Part shown: positions 7,275 to 13,286 of the stretch, piece by piece
Numbering within the stretch: position 1 is the stretch's first letter
Layout: the number at the start of each line of letters is the position of its first letter
Source of the DNA: Methanobacteriota archaeon
GTDB lineage: Archaea > Thermoplasmatota > Poseidoniia > Poseidoniales > Poseidoniaceae
Length of the DNA stretch: 13,286 nucleotides
Assembly (NCBI GenBank): GCA_002694245.1
Contig: NZLM01000037.1
Span: 14,499 to 27,784, forward strand
Direction: 5' to 3'
Position numbers and translations under genes: made by a program
Notes under the pieces: generated by a model
Told to the model about the DNA's origin: nothing
The model's input: the letters and a program-made list of their open reading frames with translations, nothing else
Database searches by the model: none

Positions 7275-7287
7275 TTTATCAACATCC

Positions 7288-7494
7288 TTATGATTCGATT
7301 ACATCAATGATCTTATTTGAAACAATTAGAGAGCGCATTCTAGTATTCCACATTGCTCTTGCATCTTTCGCCCTTGGTTCAGTAAGGGTAAATGTAAGTG
7401 AATGCCCATGTAATTCAACGTCCTCTTCGCTAGCAAGACTTGAGGCAAGAGATTTTGCTCTAGGGCTATCCACCTTTAGGCGGACTGACCACAA
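7288..7494 (-). CDS. pcc1: KEOPS complex subunit Pcc1
   Basis: This small 68-residue protein matches the KEOPS subunit Pcc1, which dimerises and binds Kae1 in the complex that makes t6A at position 37 of ANN-decoding tRNAs. The sequence has the Pcc1 pattern: a strand with VRLKVDSPRAKSLASSL, a middle EL-x-G-x-SLTFTLTEPRAKDARAMWN block, and a final helix with R-x-R-S-L-I-V-S-N-K. It is a little shorter than usual. The start is TTG at 7494, strongly supported by AGGAGTGA ending six bases before it; this ribosome binding site overlaps the stop of rpl37ae. The position between L37Ae and prefoldin beta supports the call, since the short sequence alone is only moderately diagnostic. Confidence 0.8.
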   Translation of the reverse strand: MWSVRLKVDSPRAKSLASSLASEEDVELHGHSLTFTLTEPRAKDARAMWNTRMRSLIVSNKIIDVIES

Positions 7495-7500
7495 GAAGAA

Positions 7501-7860
7501 TCACTCCTCTTCGTCAATTTCACCAGCATTTAGAGCACGCTCGTACTCAATTGCTGCTTGTTGAGCGATGTATGCCATGTCGGCAGTAGTTGCGCCGTCT
7601 GCATTTCTGCGGATGATTCTGCTGTTTGCATCGGAGGCTCTTGTGAAAGGCTCCCAAGCGCCACCTGCGAACGTGTGTCCACATTTTCCACAGGACCAAA
7701 TACCTACAGACTGGCGAGTAACCTGTTTGTAGTGGCAAACAGGGCATGTGTATTTTGATGATTTCTTTTTCATGGCCATGCCAGCGTTTCTTCTTACGCT
7801 AACACCATACCTTGGACCAAAGCGACCGGTCGCTCCAGCCTTTTGTGTTCGTTTTGCCAT
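7501..7860 (-). CDS. rpl37ae: 50S ribosomal protein L37Ae (eL43)
   Basis: This is an archaeal/eukaryotic large-subunit zinc-ribbon protein. The N-terminus KRTQKAGATGRFGPRYGVSVRR is characteristic, and four zinc-binding cysteines appear as CPVC (39-42) and CGKC (57-60), followed by the typical GHTFAGGAWEP. Family members usually end soon after this; here about 45 further residues follow, ending in an acidic GEIDEEE, giving 119 residues. The ATG at 7860 lies two bases after the rrp42 stop with AAGGTGG as ribosome binding site. In many euryarchaea rpoP (RNA polymerase subunit P) follows this gene; here the next gene is pcc1 with a six-base gap. Confidence 0.95.
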   Translation of the reverse strand: MAKRTQKAGATGRFGPRYGVSVRRNAGMAMKKKSSKYTCPVCHYKQVTRQSVGIWSCGKCGHTFAGGAWEPFTRASDANSRIIRRNADGATTADMAYIAQQAAIEYERALNAGEIDEEE

Positions 7861-7862
7861 GT

Positions 7863-8645
7863 TTATTCCACCTTGGAGTTGACCAAATCAGCAAGTTCTG
7901 CACACCTTCGCTGTGCGACTTGCAGTATCTCGTCGAATTCGGCCGGAGTGAAAGTTCCCTTTAACCCCTTCTGAAGTGAGTGGAGGTGACCTTCGTCTCC
8001 TAATGTTATGTGAATTCTCTCATCTCCTCCTAGTTCTTCTTCTTCTGAAGCATCAAGAACATATCTACCACCAACTCTTGTGAAAGAGCACATTGTAGGG
8101 GTCATAGATACTGCTAACGGGTAATCTTCGCCTATGTCAAACCTTTCAGCAGGAACTATTGCAGTCCTCAGTGCAGCGATTGCTCCTAATGCGCAGGCAT
8201 CGAAGATGTTACCCTTGTCAGATAATACATGTATGTCAATCATAATTCCCAGAACTTTTTCCCCAGGAATTATGCACAATGAGTCCATGTCAATACAACC
8301 AGATTCACGGATTCCACGATCCACCACTCTACCAAGCTCAATAGATTCTGGTGACGGTGGCCCTGGCTCATATTTTCTACCTGCTACTGGTCTAAGTTCC
8401 GCTCCACACATTAGAGAGCCTTGGGTTGGTCGATCAGGCCATGGTGTTCTAATTTCAAATTTGACTCCTGCATAAATTACAGTCTCTCCCCAAGTGACCT
8501 TTGCACTACCCTCAGCGTTGTACAGGCAATCAGTTTCAAGTGTAATATCTCTTGATTCCCACTGCCCTCTGCCATCGATTCTCTCATCATTTTCAGCGAG
8601 TGCAGCCAATTCTTGTCTCAATAGACTTGGAACAAGTTCAACCAT
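7863..8645 (-). CDS. rrp42: Exosome complex subunit Rrp42
   Basis: Rrp42 is the catalytically silent RNase PH-like subunit that pairs with Rrp41 in the hexameric ring of the archaeal exosome and contributes RNA-binding arginines. The 260-residue product is of family length. Visible marks are ERIDGRGQWESRDI (21-34), GSAKVTWGETVIYAGVKFEI (46-65) and VLDASEEEELGGDERI (196-211), where catalytic Rrp41 instead has an active-site Asp cluster. A TTG at 8648 precedes the ATG at 8645; I use the ATG, which overlaps the rrp41 stop as TGATG. A G-rich stretch just before it could serve as the ribosome binding site. It is co-translated with rrp41, as expected for a 1:1 complex. Confidence 0.95.
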   Translation of the reverse strand: MVELVPSLLRQELAALAENDERIDGRGQWESRDITLETDCLYNAEGSAKVTWGETVIYAGVKFEIRTPWPDRPTQGSLMCGAELRPVAGRKYEPGPPSPESIELGRVVDRGIRESGCIDMDSLCIIPGEKVLGIMIDIHVLSDKGNIFDACALGAIAALRTAIVPAERFDIGEDYPLAVSMTPTMCSFTRVGGRYVLDASEEEELGGDERIHITLGDEGHLHSLQKGLKGTFTPAEFDEILQVAQRRCAELADLVNSKVE

Positions 8646-9382
8646 CAAGCATTCCCCCCATTCTTTTCCTCATATCTTCTTCTTAGGGCATCGATTTGAA
8701 TTTCATGAATCTCTTTAGCTGCTTTCATATTATACTCTACGCAGGTGTTGTACTCTTCTACAGATAAGTCGCCATCCATTTGTAAAAACGCAATTTCTCC
8801 TGTAGTTGGTAGTATACCCATCGGAAGGTCAGCTTGACCATAGTTATCTTCTGCTTTGTCGAGATCGAGAACGACTGTGTCCTCGATTTTTCCACTAGCA
8901 ACTCCAACTATTAGGTCTCTCATTGGAATACCCGCATCAGCTAGCGCAACTGCGGCGGCTGTGATTCCAACACATCTTGTTCCTGCTTCAGCAGCTAGTA
9001 TCTCTATTTCAACACGAATCTTTGAACGAGGATATCTCTCTACTAGTACAACACTTTCTAGTGACTCTGCAGTTACCTTACTGATTTCTCTAGATCTTCT
9101 GTTGAAACCAGGTCTAATTCTGTCACTTGTTGAGAAAGGTGCCATATTATACCTAACGTCAATTACTGCACGGTCCTGCCTCTGAATCTTTCTTGGATGA
9201 GCTTCCATTGGTCCATAAACAGCACATACAGCGACATTCAATCCATGCTGCACCCATGCTGATCCATCTGCAGCAGGTAATATCCCTGCTTCAATTTTCA
9301 CTTCTCTCATTTCATCGACTCTTCGACCGTCTAATCTCAGACCATCTTCTCGTAATAGCTGTACATCTCCATATCCGCCCAT
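8645..9382 (-). CDS. rrp41: Exosome complex exonuclease Rrp41
   Basis: Rrp41 is the catalytic RNase PH-like subunit, which phosphorolytically degrades RNA from the 3' end and can add tails in reverse. The 245-residue product starts MGGYGDVQLL and has LRLDGRR (15-21), a conserved arginine-rich FNRRSREIS (93-101), and the active-site block DLDKAEDNYGQADLPMGI, in which D179 and D185 keep the six-residue spacing of known archaeal catalytic aspartates. The phosphate-binding AGTRCVGITAAAVALADAG lies at 133-151. The ATG at 9382 overlaps the rrp4 stop (TGATG), with AGGAGG eight bases upstream, the strongest ribosome binding site in the window. It appears fully active. Confidence 0.97.
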   Translation of the reverse strand: MGGYGDVQLLREDGLRLDGRRVDEMREVKIEAGILPAADGSAWVQHGLNVAVCAVYGPMEAHPRKIQRQDRAVIDVRYNMAPFSTSDRIRPGFNRRSREISKVTAESLESVVLVERYPRSKIRVEIEILAAEAGTRCVGITAAAVALADAGIPMRDLIVGVASGKIEDTVVLDLDKAEDNYGQADLPMGILPTTGEIAFLQMDGDLSVEEYNTCVEYNMKAAKEIHEIQIDALRRRYEEKNGGNA

Positions 9383-10068
9383 CAGGCATTCCTCCTTTCA
9401 TTTAGTAAATCATCAAGGGATTCATCGAAATTAGACATGTGTCCATGGTTTTTGACCAAGTCGATTACTCCTCTCATGAATGCAATTCCATCTGAATCTC
9501 CGTCTACCCAGACTCTGCCGTTTTCTGCTACAATAATTCTACAGTCGCTAACTTCTTTCAACTGCTTAAGGGTTGAATCATTGTCTCCTCTAAGTCTTGA
9601 TATATGATTCATTGATATCTCAGACATTATGCCTTCCTTTAGGCGTCTTAGACCGACACCCTTCATTGTGAGAACAATATTGTGTGCTTCATCAACCTCT
9701 TGGACACGAGCTAGCATTACATCTCCAACATCCATGTGTTCTCTGGCTGCTCCAAAGACAACCTTCCAAGGTGCAAGTGACATTGGTAAAAGCCCGTTAA
9801 ACGGGCCATTGACGTCAGCAAACCACAAATTGTTTCGAACACTTTCTACAACTCCGATAACAAGATCTCCAGATCTTGGCATGTATGCTGAGTGTATTGG
9901 GTCAACGGAGGTTACCCCGTTGTTGGTTTTTACCCAACCAACTTTTGTTGCTATGATGTTGTCCCCATCTATGAGGGTCCCTGTTCCTGCTCGTGCACCA
10001 GAAGAAGCCCCGATGGCCTCTCCAGGAGTCACGAGGCGCAGCTCGGCGCCTTTTTCTACTCCTGACAT
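9382..10068 (-). CDS. rrp4: Exosome complex RNA-binding protein Rrp4
   Basis: Rrp4 is one of the cap proteins on the exosome ring that funnels RNA into the pore. From the ATG at 10068 the protein has 228 residues: an N-terminal domain beginning RLVTPGEAIG (11-20) with the G-x-G-T motif near 28-31, an S1 domain about 63-137 (RSGDLVIGVVESVRNNLWFADV), and a KH-type domain about 150-206 with GRVWVDGDSDGIAFMRGVI. The frame opens at the ATG at 10104, but GGAG sits eight bases before 10068, while the 10104 ATG lies within a hairpin arm and has no ribosome binding site. It follows SBDS after the only long gap of the operon. Family and length agree well. Confidence 0.93.
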   Translation of the reverse strand: MSGVEKGAELRLVTPGEAIGASSGARAGTGTLIDGDNIIATKVGWVKTNNGVTSVDPIHSAYMPRSGDLVIGVVESVRNNLWFADVNGPFNGLLPMSLAPWKVVFGAAREHMDVGDVMLARVQEVDEAHNIVLTMKGVGLRRLKEGIMSEISMNHISRLRGDNDSTLKQLKEVSDCRIIVAENGRVWVDGDSDGIAFMRGVIDLVKNHGHMSNFDESLDDLLNERRNA

Positions 10069-10099
10069 TTCTTTGTCTCCAAGACGGGCGACCGGCCAA

Positions 10100-10130
10100 C
10101 CCATGATAAAATAGCCGATTTTACCATGGG
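10100..10130 (-). repeat. 13-bp hairpin between SBDS and rrp4
   Basis: Read on the minus strand, CCCATGGTAAAAT is followed by a five-base loop CGGCT and ATTTTATCATGGG. All 13 positions pair, one as G-U, and further A-U, G-U and U-G pairs could extend the stem. It starts directly after the SBDS stop codon and ends 31 bases before the rrp4 ATG at 10068. The 62-base gap that holds it is the only sizeable one in the operon. It lacks a trailing U-tract, so a simple terminator is unlikely. Possible roles are an RNA processing or pausing site, a protein-binding leader for rrp4, or a DNA operator overlapping a TATA-like TATTTTAT. Confidence 0.7.
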
Positions 10131-10817
10131 CTAAAGTTCCTTAACTTCGGCTTCGCTGTCAACCGATTTTACCTTGCCAATTAAATTTGGAGCCATGCCG
10201 GGAGGGCATTCTATTATGCATGCCCAGTCGCCGTTTGAGAGCCATTCTTCTTTGTCCAAATATGGTCGAAGAAATTTACCAGTTTGCCCATATGCTGAGC
10301 CGGGAATTCTAAATGCGATTCTAACAGGCTCGAATGATAGTGGAATTAATGGCTTCAATAGATTAATTGCGTCTTTGACTTGAAGTTCAATTCTTTTGAA
10401 AGGGTCAGGATTGAATCGACTCTCTTCCAAGGCGAGTTCGATTCTTGTCTTTGGGTGTGGAGTCTTTGCTTTTGGATCAATTGCTGTCGAATGAATATGT
10501 TGAATGATAAGTTGCCTTTTTTGTTCTACCATTTCTTTTCTTTGACTGGTTGTAAGTTGTATGCTTCCTTTTTCCAAAATCATTGATGTTATCTGCTTGA
10601 TATCATCTGTCCCAAAAGTACTCTCAATCGCATCACTAGTAGGCCTATCTCCGCCTCTAGCGTCGTGCCATACCTCATCAGTTGCCAATAAATCATCAAT
10701 GTCTACACTTTCTGTGTTATTTTGAAAATCCTCAACTAACTCTGGATCAACTAAAACTTCGTAGCGCTTGCCACCGTACTCCCATCTTGCCAAGACTGCA
10801 TCGTCTAGGCTAACCAT
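10131..10817 (-). CDS. sdo1: SBDS-family ribosome maturation protein
   Basis: This is the archaeal orthologue of the Shwachman-Bodian-Diamond syndrome protein (yeast Sdo1), which acts on the large ribosomal subunit and, in eukaryotes, with the EF-2-like GTPase EFL1 to release the anti-association factor eIF6. The 228-residue product has the N-terminal FYSH domain (ARWEYGGKRYEVLVDP, 10-25; HDARGGDRPT, 51-60; FGTDDIKQI, 68-76), the diagnostic GSIQLTTSQRKEMVEQKR (84-101), a central helical domain with IDPKAKTPHPKTRIE (113-127), and a ferredoxin-like C-terminal domain ending EVKEL. The frame opens with GTG at 10829, overlapping the psmA stop, but GGAGTGA eight bases before the ATG at 10817 favours that start. 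Position after psmA and before rrp4 is the conserved euryarchaeal order. Confidence 0.95.
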   Translation of the reverse strand: MVSLDDAVLARWEYGGKRYEVLVDPELVEDFQNNTESVDIDDLLATDEVWHDARGGDRPTSDAIESTFGTDDIKQITSMILEKGSIQLTTSQRKEMVEQKRQLIIQHIHSTAIDPKAKTPHPKTRIELALEESRFNPDPFKRIELQVKDAINLLKPLIPLSFEPVRIAFRIPGSAYGQTGKFLRPYLDKEEWLSNGDWACIIECPPGMAPNLIGKVKSVDSEAEVKEL

Positions 10818-10825
10818 AGGCGAGT

Positions 10826-11548
10826 TCACTCCTCTAGTGGTTTGAGACGGTCAATCTGCTTGTTGACTTCATCTCTGTCTAGTATTCTATATCCATCAGC
10901 ATCCACTACGGACACTTCCACAGCTTCTCTATTTAATTCCTGATCGTTAGCGTTTCTCAGTGCTTCAAGTCCGAGTTTCATCGCTGCGTTGAGAGTCAAG
11001 TTTTCTTTCCAGTTTTTCTCAAAGTATTCAATCACAGTATTTCTTCCGCTGCCTATTGCGCCTGCGTGATATGACTGGTAAGCACCTGATGGGTCAGTTT
11101 CAAACAAATGTATGCCATTTTCGTCGACCCCGCCAATGAGCAGAGCAGTTCCGAACGGTCTTGATCCTCCGTATTGAGTAAATGATTGCTTGAAATCGCA
11201 TATTTTCTTAGTTAGTATGTCAACAGGTACCGTTGCTGCATATGTAATTCGATTGATTTGGGCTTCGACTCTAGCTCTAGCAACAAGTTGTCTAGCATCT
11301 GCAACAAGTCCGCTGGTTGCTATTCCAACATGGTCATCAATTTTGAACATCTTTTCAATGGATTCAGGAATGATCAATCTACTGGCTATTCTCTTGTCAC
11401 AGACCAAAACGACTCCATCCCTGAACTTGAGCCCAGCAGTTGTAGTCCCTCTTTTAACGCTCTCTCTAGCATATTCTACTTGGAACAATCTTCCATCTGG
11501 GCTGAATGTGGTAATTCCGTGGTCATATCCTCTTCCGCTCGGTTGCAT
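10826..11548 (-). CDS. psmA: Proteasome alpha subunit
   Basis: This subunit forms the outer rings and gate of the archaeal 20S proteasome; it has no catalytic residues. The beta subunit is not in this window. From the ATG at 11548 the 240-residue protein numbers exactly like the Thermoplasma subunit: Y8, D9, P17 and Y26 of the gate cluster fall at those positions in YDHGITTFSPDGRLFQVEY, and K66, used to dock the ATPase C-terminus, is the Lys in SIEK. A GGGAG lies four bases upstream. The frame extends to 11590 but that would add 14 basic residues and break the gate numbering. TSGLVADAR (78-86) and TQYGGSRPFG (124-133) are also typical. It is the first gene of the superoperon and diverges from dph6. 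Confidence 0.97.
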   Translation of the reverse strand: MQPSGRGYDHGITTFSPDGRLFQVEYARESVKRGTTTAGLKFRDGVVLVCDKRIASRLIIPESIEKMFKIDDHVGIATSGLVADARQLVARARVEAQINRITYAATVPVDILTKKICDFKQSFTQYGGSRPFGTALLIGGVDENGIHLFETDPSGAYQSYHAGAIGSGRNTVIEYFEKNWKENLTLNAAMKLGLEALRNANDQELNREAVEVSVVDADGYRILDRDEVNKQIDRLKPLEE

Positions 11549-11583
11549 GGCGCTCCCTCTGAACCGCTGTCTAGGTCGGGGTC

Positions 11584-11590
11584 TTATCAA
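11584..11590 (-). promoter_or_regulatory. Possible TATA element for the psmA superoperon
   Basis: On the minus strand TTGATAA followed by GACCCC lies about 40 bases before the psmA ATG, within the 63-base region shared with divergent dph6. It resembles the string before EF-2 (TTGATAA then ACCCC). A box here would place the transcript start some 12-15 bases before the ATG, leaving room for the Shine-Dalgarno. This rests on position and two examples only. The plus-strand promoter of dph6 must overlap the same region, but I cannot point to it. Confidence 0.28.
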
Positions 11591-11611
11591 CCTTGGCGGC
11601 TTGGGAGTGTT

Positions 11612-12259
11612 ATGAAGGTCGCAGTTTTATCCAGTGGGGGCAAGGATAGTAGCGCTGCAATCTGGTGGGCACAATGCCAAGGTTGGGATGTTACTCACTT
11701 GGTTACGATGCTTGTACAGGGAGGAGATTCTTGGATGTTTCAGGTTCCTGGTACGCATATGGTCAAAGCCCAAGCGGAAGCATGTGATGTTGATTGGTTA
11801 CCAATTGAAACATTGGGGAGTCCTGAAGAAGAGATAAGCGACTTAGAGCGGGGAATCGAAAATTTGGATATTGACGGCATTGTTTCTGGAGCATTGCGCT
11901 CCGATTACCAAAAAACTAGACTAGAGCGAATGTCTCAGCGATTAGGAATCAAATCATTCACGCCCCTCTGGCATCAATCATCTAAATCTCATATGAAAGG
12001 TCTGGTCGAGAATGGATTTGAAATTATGATTTCTGGTGTATCATCAGAAGGTCTAGATAAGTCTTGGTTGGGGAAGGTTTTGTGTGAAAAATCATTGATT
12101 GAATTAGAAAATCTATCACTGAAATATCGTTTCAATTTCGACGGTGAGGGTGGCGAATATGAAACACTGATTGTAAACGGACCTCACATGAGATATGGTT
12201 TAGATTTGAACTTCAATATTCACTGGGATGGCGTCCGAGGCCATCTCGATTTCATCTAG
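11612..12259 (+). CDS. dph6: Diphthine--ammonia ligase (Dph6-type ATP pyrophosphatase)
   Basis: This enzyme performs the last step of diphthamide synthesis on EF-2: ATP-dependent amidation of diphthine with ammonia. The 215-residue product has the PP-loop SSGGKDSS (7-14) that binds ATP, SGALRSDYQKTRLERM (92-107), TPLWHQ (117-122), SGVSSEGLDKSWLGK (141-155) and GEGGEYETLIVNGP (178-191), the last being the usual hallmark of this family. The frame opens far upstream, antisense to psmA, but the ATG at 11612 with GGGAG four bases before it gives the standard MKVAVLSSGGKDS start. Length fits single-domain archaeal members, which lack the C-terminal Rid-like domains of eukaryotic Dph6. It diverges from psmA; its substrate gene EF-2 is at the other end of the window. 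Confidence 0.93.
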   Translation: MKVAVLSSGGKDSSAAIWWAQCQGWDVTHLVTMLVQGGDSWMFQVPGTHMVKAQAEACDVDWLPIETLGSPEEEISDLERGIENLDIDGIVSGALRSDYQKTRLERMSQRLGIKSFTPLWHQSSKSHMKGLVENGFEIMISGVSSEGLDKSWLGKVLCEKSLIELENLSLKYRFNFDGEGGEYETLIVNGPHMRYGLDLNFNIHWDGVRGHLDFI

Positions 12260-12315
12260 AATTATCTTGTATTACACACGGAATGTTCATTTCCTTGGCT
12301 CTAAGCCAGAGAAAT

Positions 12316-13286
12316 ATGGCATTTTGTCCGCTTGATTATCGATATGGAAACCAAGAATTCAAAGAGATATGGTCTGAGCTCGGAAGGCACCAACGACAAC
12401 TCGAAGTGGAAAGGGCGCTAGTATGGGCTCACAAAGAAATGGGGAAGGTTTCGGCTGAAGACTACAACAAGGTTGCAGAAATTGCAGTCCCAACCATTGT
12501 CACAAAGGAGCGAGTTTCGGAGATTGAGGCAGAAACTAGGCATGACATCATGGCGCTAACTAAAGCCATGGCTGAAGCGGCAGGGGAGGCCGGCTGGTGC
12601 ATTCACTTAGGGGCGACATCTAATGACATAGTAGACACTGCAGTCGGTTTGCAATTACGTGATTCTGTTATACTCCTAAGAAAGGAATTGTGCAATCTCA
12701 TTGAAGTTACTGCCAATCTTGCTGAGCGTGAAAGAGACACAGTTATGCTAGGGCGTACTCATGGTCAAGCTGCTGTACCAATCACATTTGGTTTGAAGGT
12801 GGCTGTTTGGTTAGACGAAATGCGCAGGCAACTGATTAGATTAGATGAAGCTACACCAAGAATAGCAGTGGGCAAATTCTTGGGTGCTGTTGGTACTGGT
12901 GCTGCACAAGGTGATGGAGCTAGAGAATTACAAAGATTAATTTTGACACATCTTGGTTTAGAAGTACCACTTGCAACAACACAAGTTGTTGGAAGAGACC
13001 GGTACATAGAATATGTCGGATGGTTAGCAAATGTAGCTTGTACATGTGAAAAAATCTTACAAGAAATTAGAAATCTACAGCGATCTGAAATCGCAGAAGC
13101 TGGTGAAGGCTTTGATGTCAAAAAACAAGTAGGTTCCTCAACAATGGCACACAAGAAAAATCCTATCAAATCAGAAAATGCGTCTGGACTAGCAAGAATT
13201 GTTCGTTCATTCATAATTCCAACATATGAAAATGCTCTATTGTGGCATGAGAGGGACTTGGCAAATTCTAGTAGTGAAAGATTTAC
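12316..13286 (+). CDS. purB: Adenylosuccinate lyase, N-terminal part (runs off the window)
   Basis: PurB acts twice in purine synthesis, splitting fumarate from SAICAR and from adenylosuccinate. The window holds 323 residues without a stop; the C-terminal domain is missing. The start reads MAFCPLDYRYG, typical of the family. Active-site segments follow: LGATSNDIVDT (98-108), GRTHGQ with the catalytic-region histidine at 149, and the fumarate lyase signature GSSTMAHKKNP (273-283), then HERDLANSSSER (311-322). The ATG at 12316 has only a weak AGAG before it; an in-frame ATG at 12283 and TTG at 12295 have no better site and would add residues not typical of PurB. It follows dph6 after 56 bases, in which I see no clear element. 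The signature separates it from fumarase and argininosuccinate lyase. Confidence 0.95.
   Translation, partial: MAFCPLDYRYGNQEFKEIWSELGRHQRQLEVERALVWAHKEMGKVSAEDYNKVAEIAVPTIVTKERVSEIEAETRHDIMALTKAMAEAAGEAGWCIHLGATSNDIVDTAVGLQLRDSVILLRKELCNLIEVTANLAERERDTVMLGRTHGQAAVPITFGLKVAVWLDEMRRQLIRLDEATPRIAVGKFLGAVGTGAAQGDGARELQRLILTHLGLEVPLATTQVVGRDRYIEYVGWLANVACTCEKILQEIRNLQRSEIAEAGEGFDVKKQVGSSTMAHKKNPIKSENASGLARIVRSFIIPTYENALLWHERDLANSSSERF

Noticed and set aside
9398..9408. ATTTAGTAAAT palindrome near the end of rrp4
   Set aside because: The 11-base AT-rich symmetry lies within coding sequence next to the rrp41 ribosome binding site; it is too short and weak to claim a structure.
9629..10114. 161-codon plus-strand frame opposite rrp4
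   Set aside because: It is antisense to conserved S1 and KH domains; the Pro/Ser/Thr-rich translation is typical of a shadow frame.
10068..10130. The SBDS-rrp4 hairpin as an intrinsic terminator
   Set aside because: No T-tract follows on the minus strand, and the downstream exosome genes are expected to be expressed from the same operon.
11258..11611. Long upstream extension of the dph6 frame
   Set aside because: It is antisense to psmA; the family start MKVAVLSSGGKDS with GGGAG upstream fixes the start at 11612.
12765..13214. 149-codon minus-strand frame opposite purB
   Set aside because: It is antisense to the conserved catalytic region of adenylosuccinate lyase and has no promoter or ribosome binding site.
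1..13286. tRNA, rRNA, CRISPR, insertion sequence or phage features
   Set aside because: I looked on both strands for T-loop consensus, regularly spaced repeats, transposase or integrase motifs and terminal inverted repeats, and saw none.

Overview
The window is chromosomal DNA from a euryarchaeon. Every recognisable gene is archaeal or of archaeal type: aEF-2, uS12 and uS7 with archaeal sequence signatures, the Rrp4/Rrp41/Rrp42 exosome, SBDS, proteasome alpha, prefoldin beta, KEOPS Pcc1, eL43 (L37Ae) and Dph6. The AT-rich sequence, very compact layout and Shine-Dalgarno-led genes suggest a mesophilic, streamlined, Thermoplasmata-related lineage. My best guess is Marine Group II (Poseidoniales) or a relative; this is inference, not something the sequence proves.

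Layout. (1) 1-2573, minus strand: a reduced str cluster, rps12 > rps7 > acyl desaturase > EF-2 (EF-2 is cut by the window edge). A membrane-bound Delta9-type fatty-acid desaturase sits between rps7 and EF-2. (2) 2574-2714: a divergent promoter region with a long imperfect palindrome. (3) 2715-4968, plus strand: a UbiD-family decarboxylase, probably the anhydromevalonate-phosphate decarboxylase of the archaeal mevalonate pathway, followed one base later by an uncharacterised TPR-like protein. (4) 4965-11548, minus strand: the archaeal proteasome/exosome superoperon, psmA > SBDS > rrp4 > rrp41 > rrp42 > rpl37ae > pcc1 > pfdB > DHH phosphoesterase > uncharacterised alpha-solenoid protein. Almost all junctions are short gaps or overlaps; the one real gap (SBDS-rrp4) is half filled by a 13-bp hairpin. 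(5) 11612-13286, plus strand: dph6, divergent from psmA, then purB, cut by the window end.

The genes form a protein-synthesis and quality-control set: ribosomal proteins, elongation factor and its diphthamide-modifying enzyme, 60S maturation (SBDS), RNA decay (exosome), tRNA t6A modification (Pcc1), folding (prefoldin) and degradation (proteasome). Isoprenoid precursor synthesis, purine synthesis and a lipid desaturase are added. Most of the window is conserved housekeeping. The less explained parts are the desaturase insertion and its coiled-coil tail, the two helical-repeat proteins of unknown function, the SBDS-rrp4 hairpin, and the palindrome between rps12 and ubiD. I found no tRNA, rRNA, CRISPR array, insertion sequence or phage gene. 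No gene-free stretch exceeds about 150 bases.
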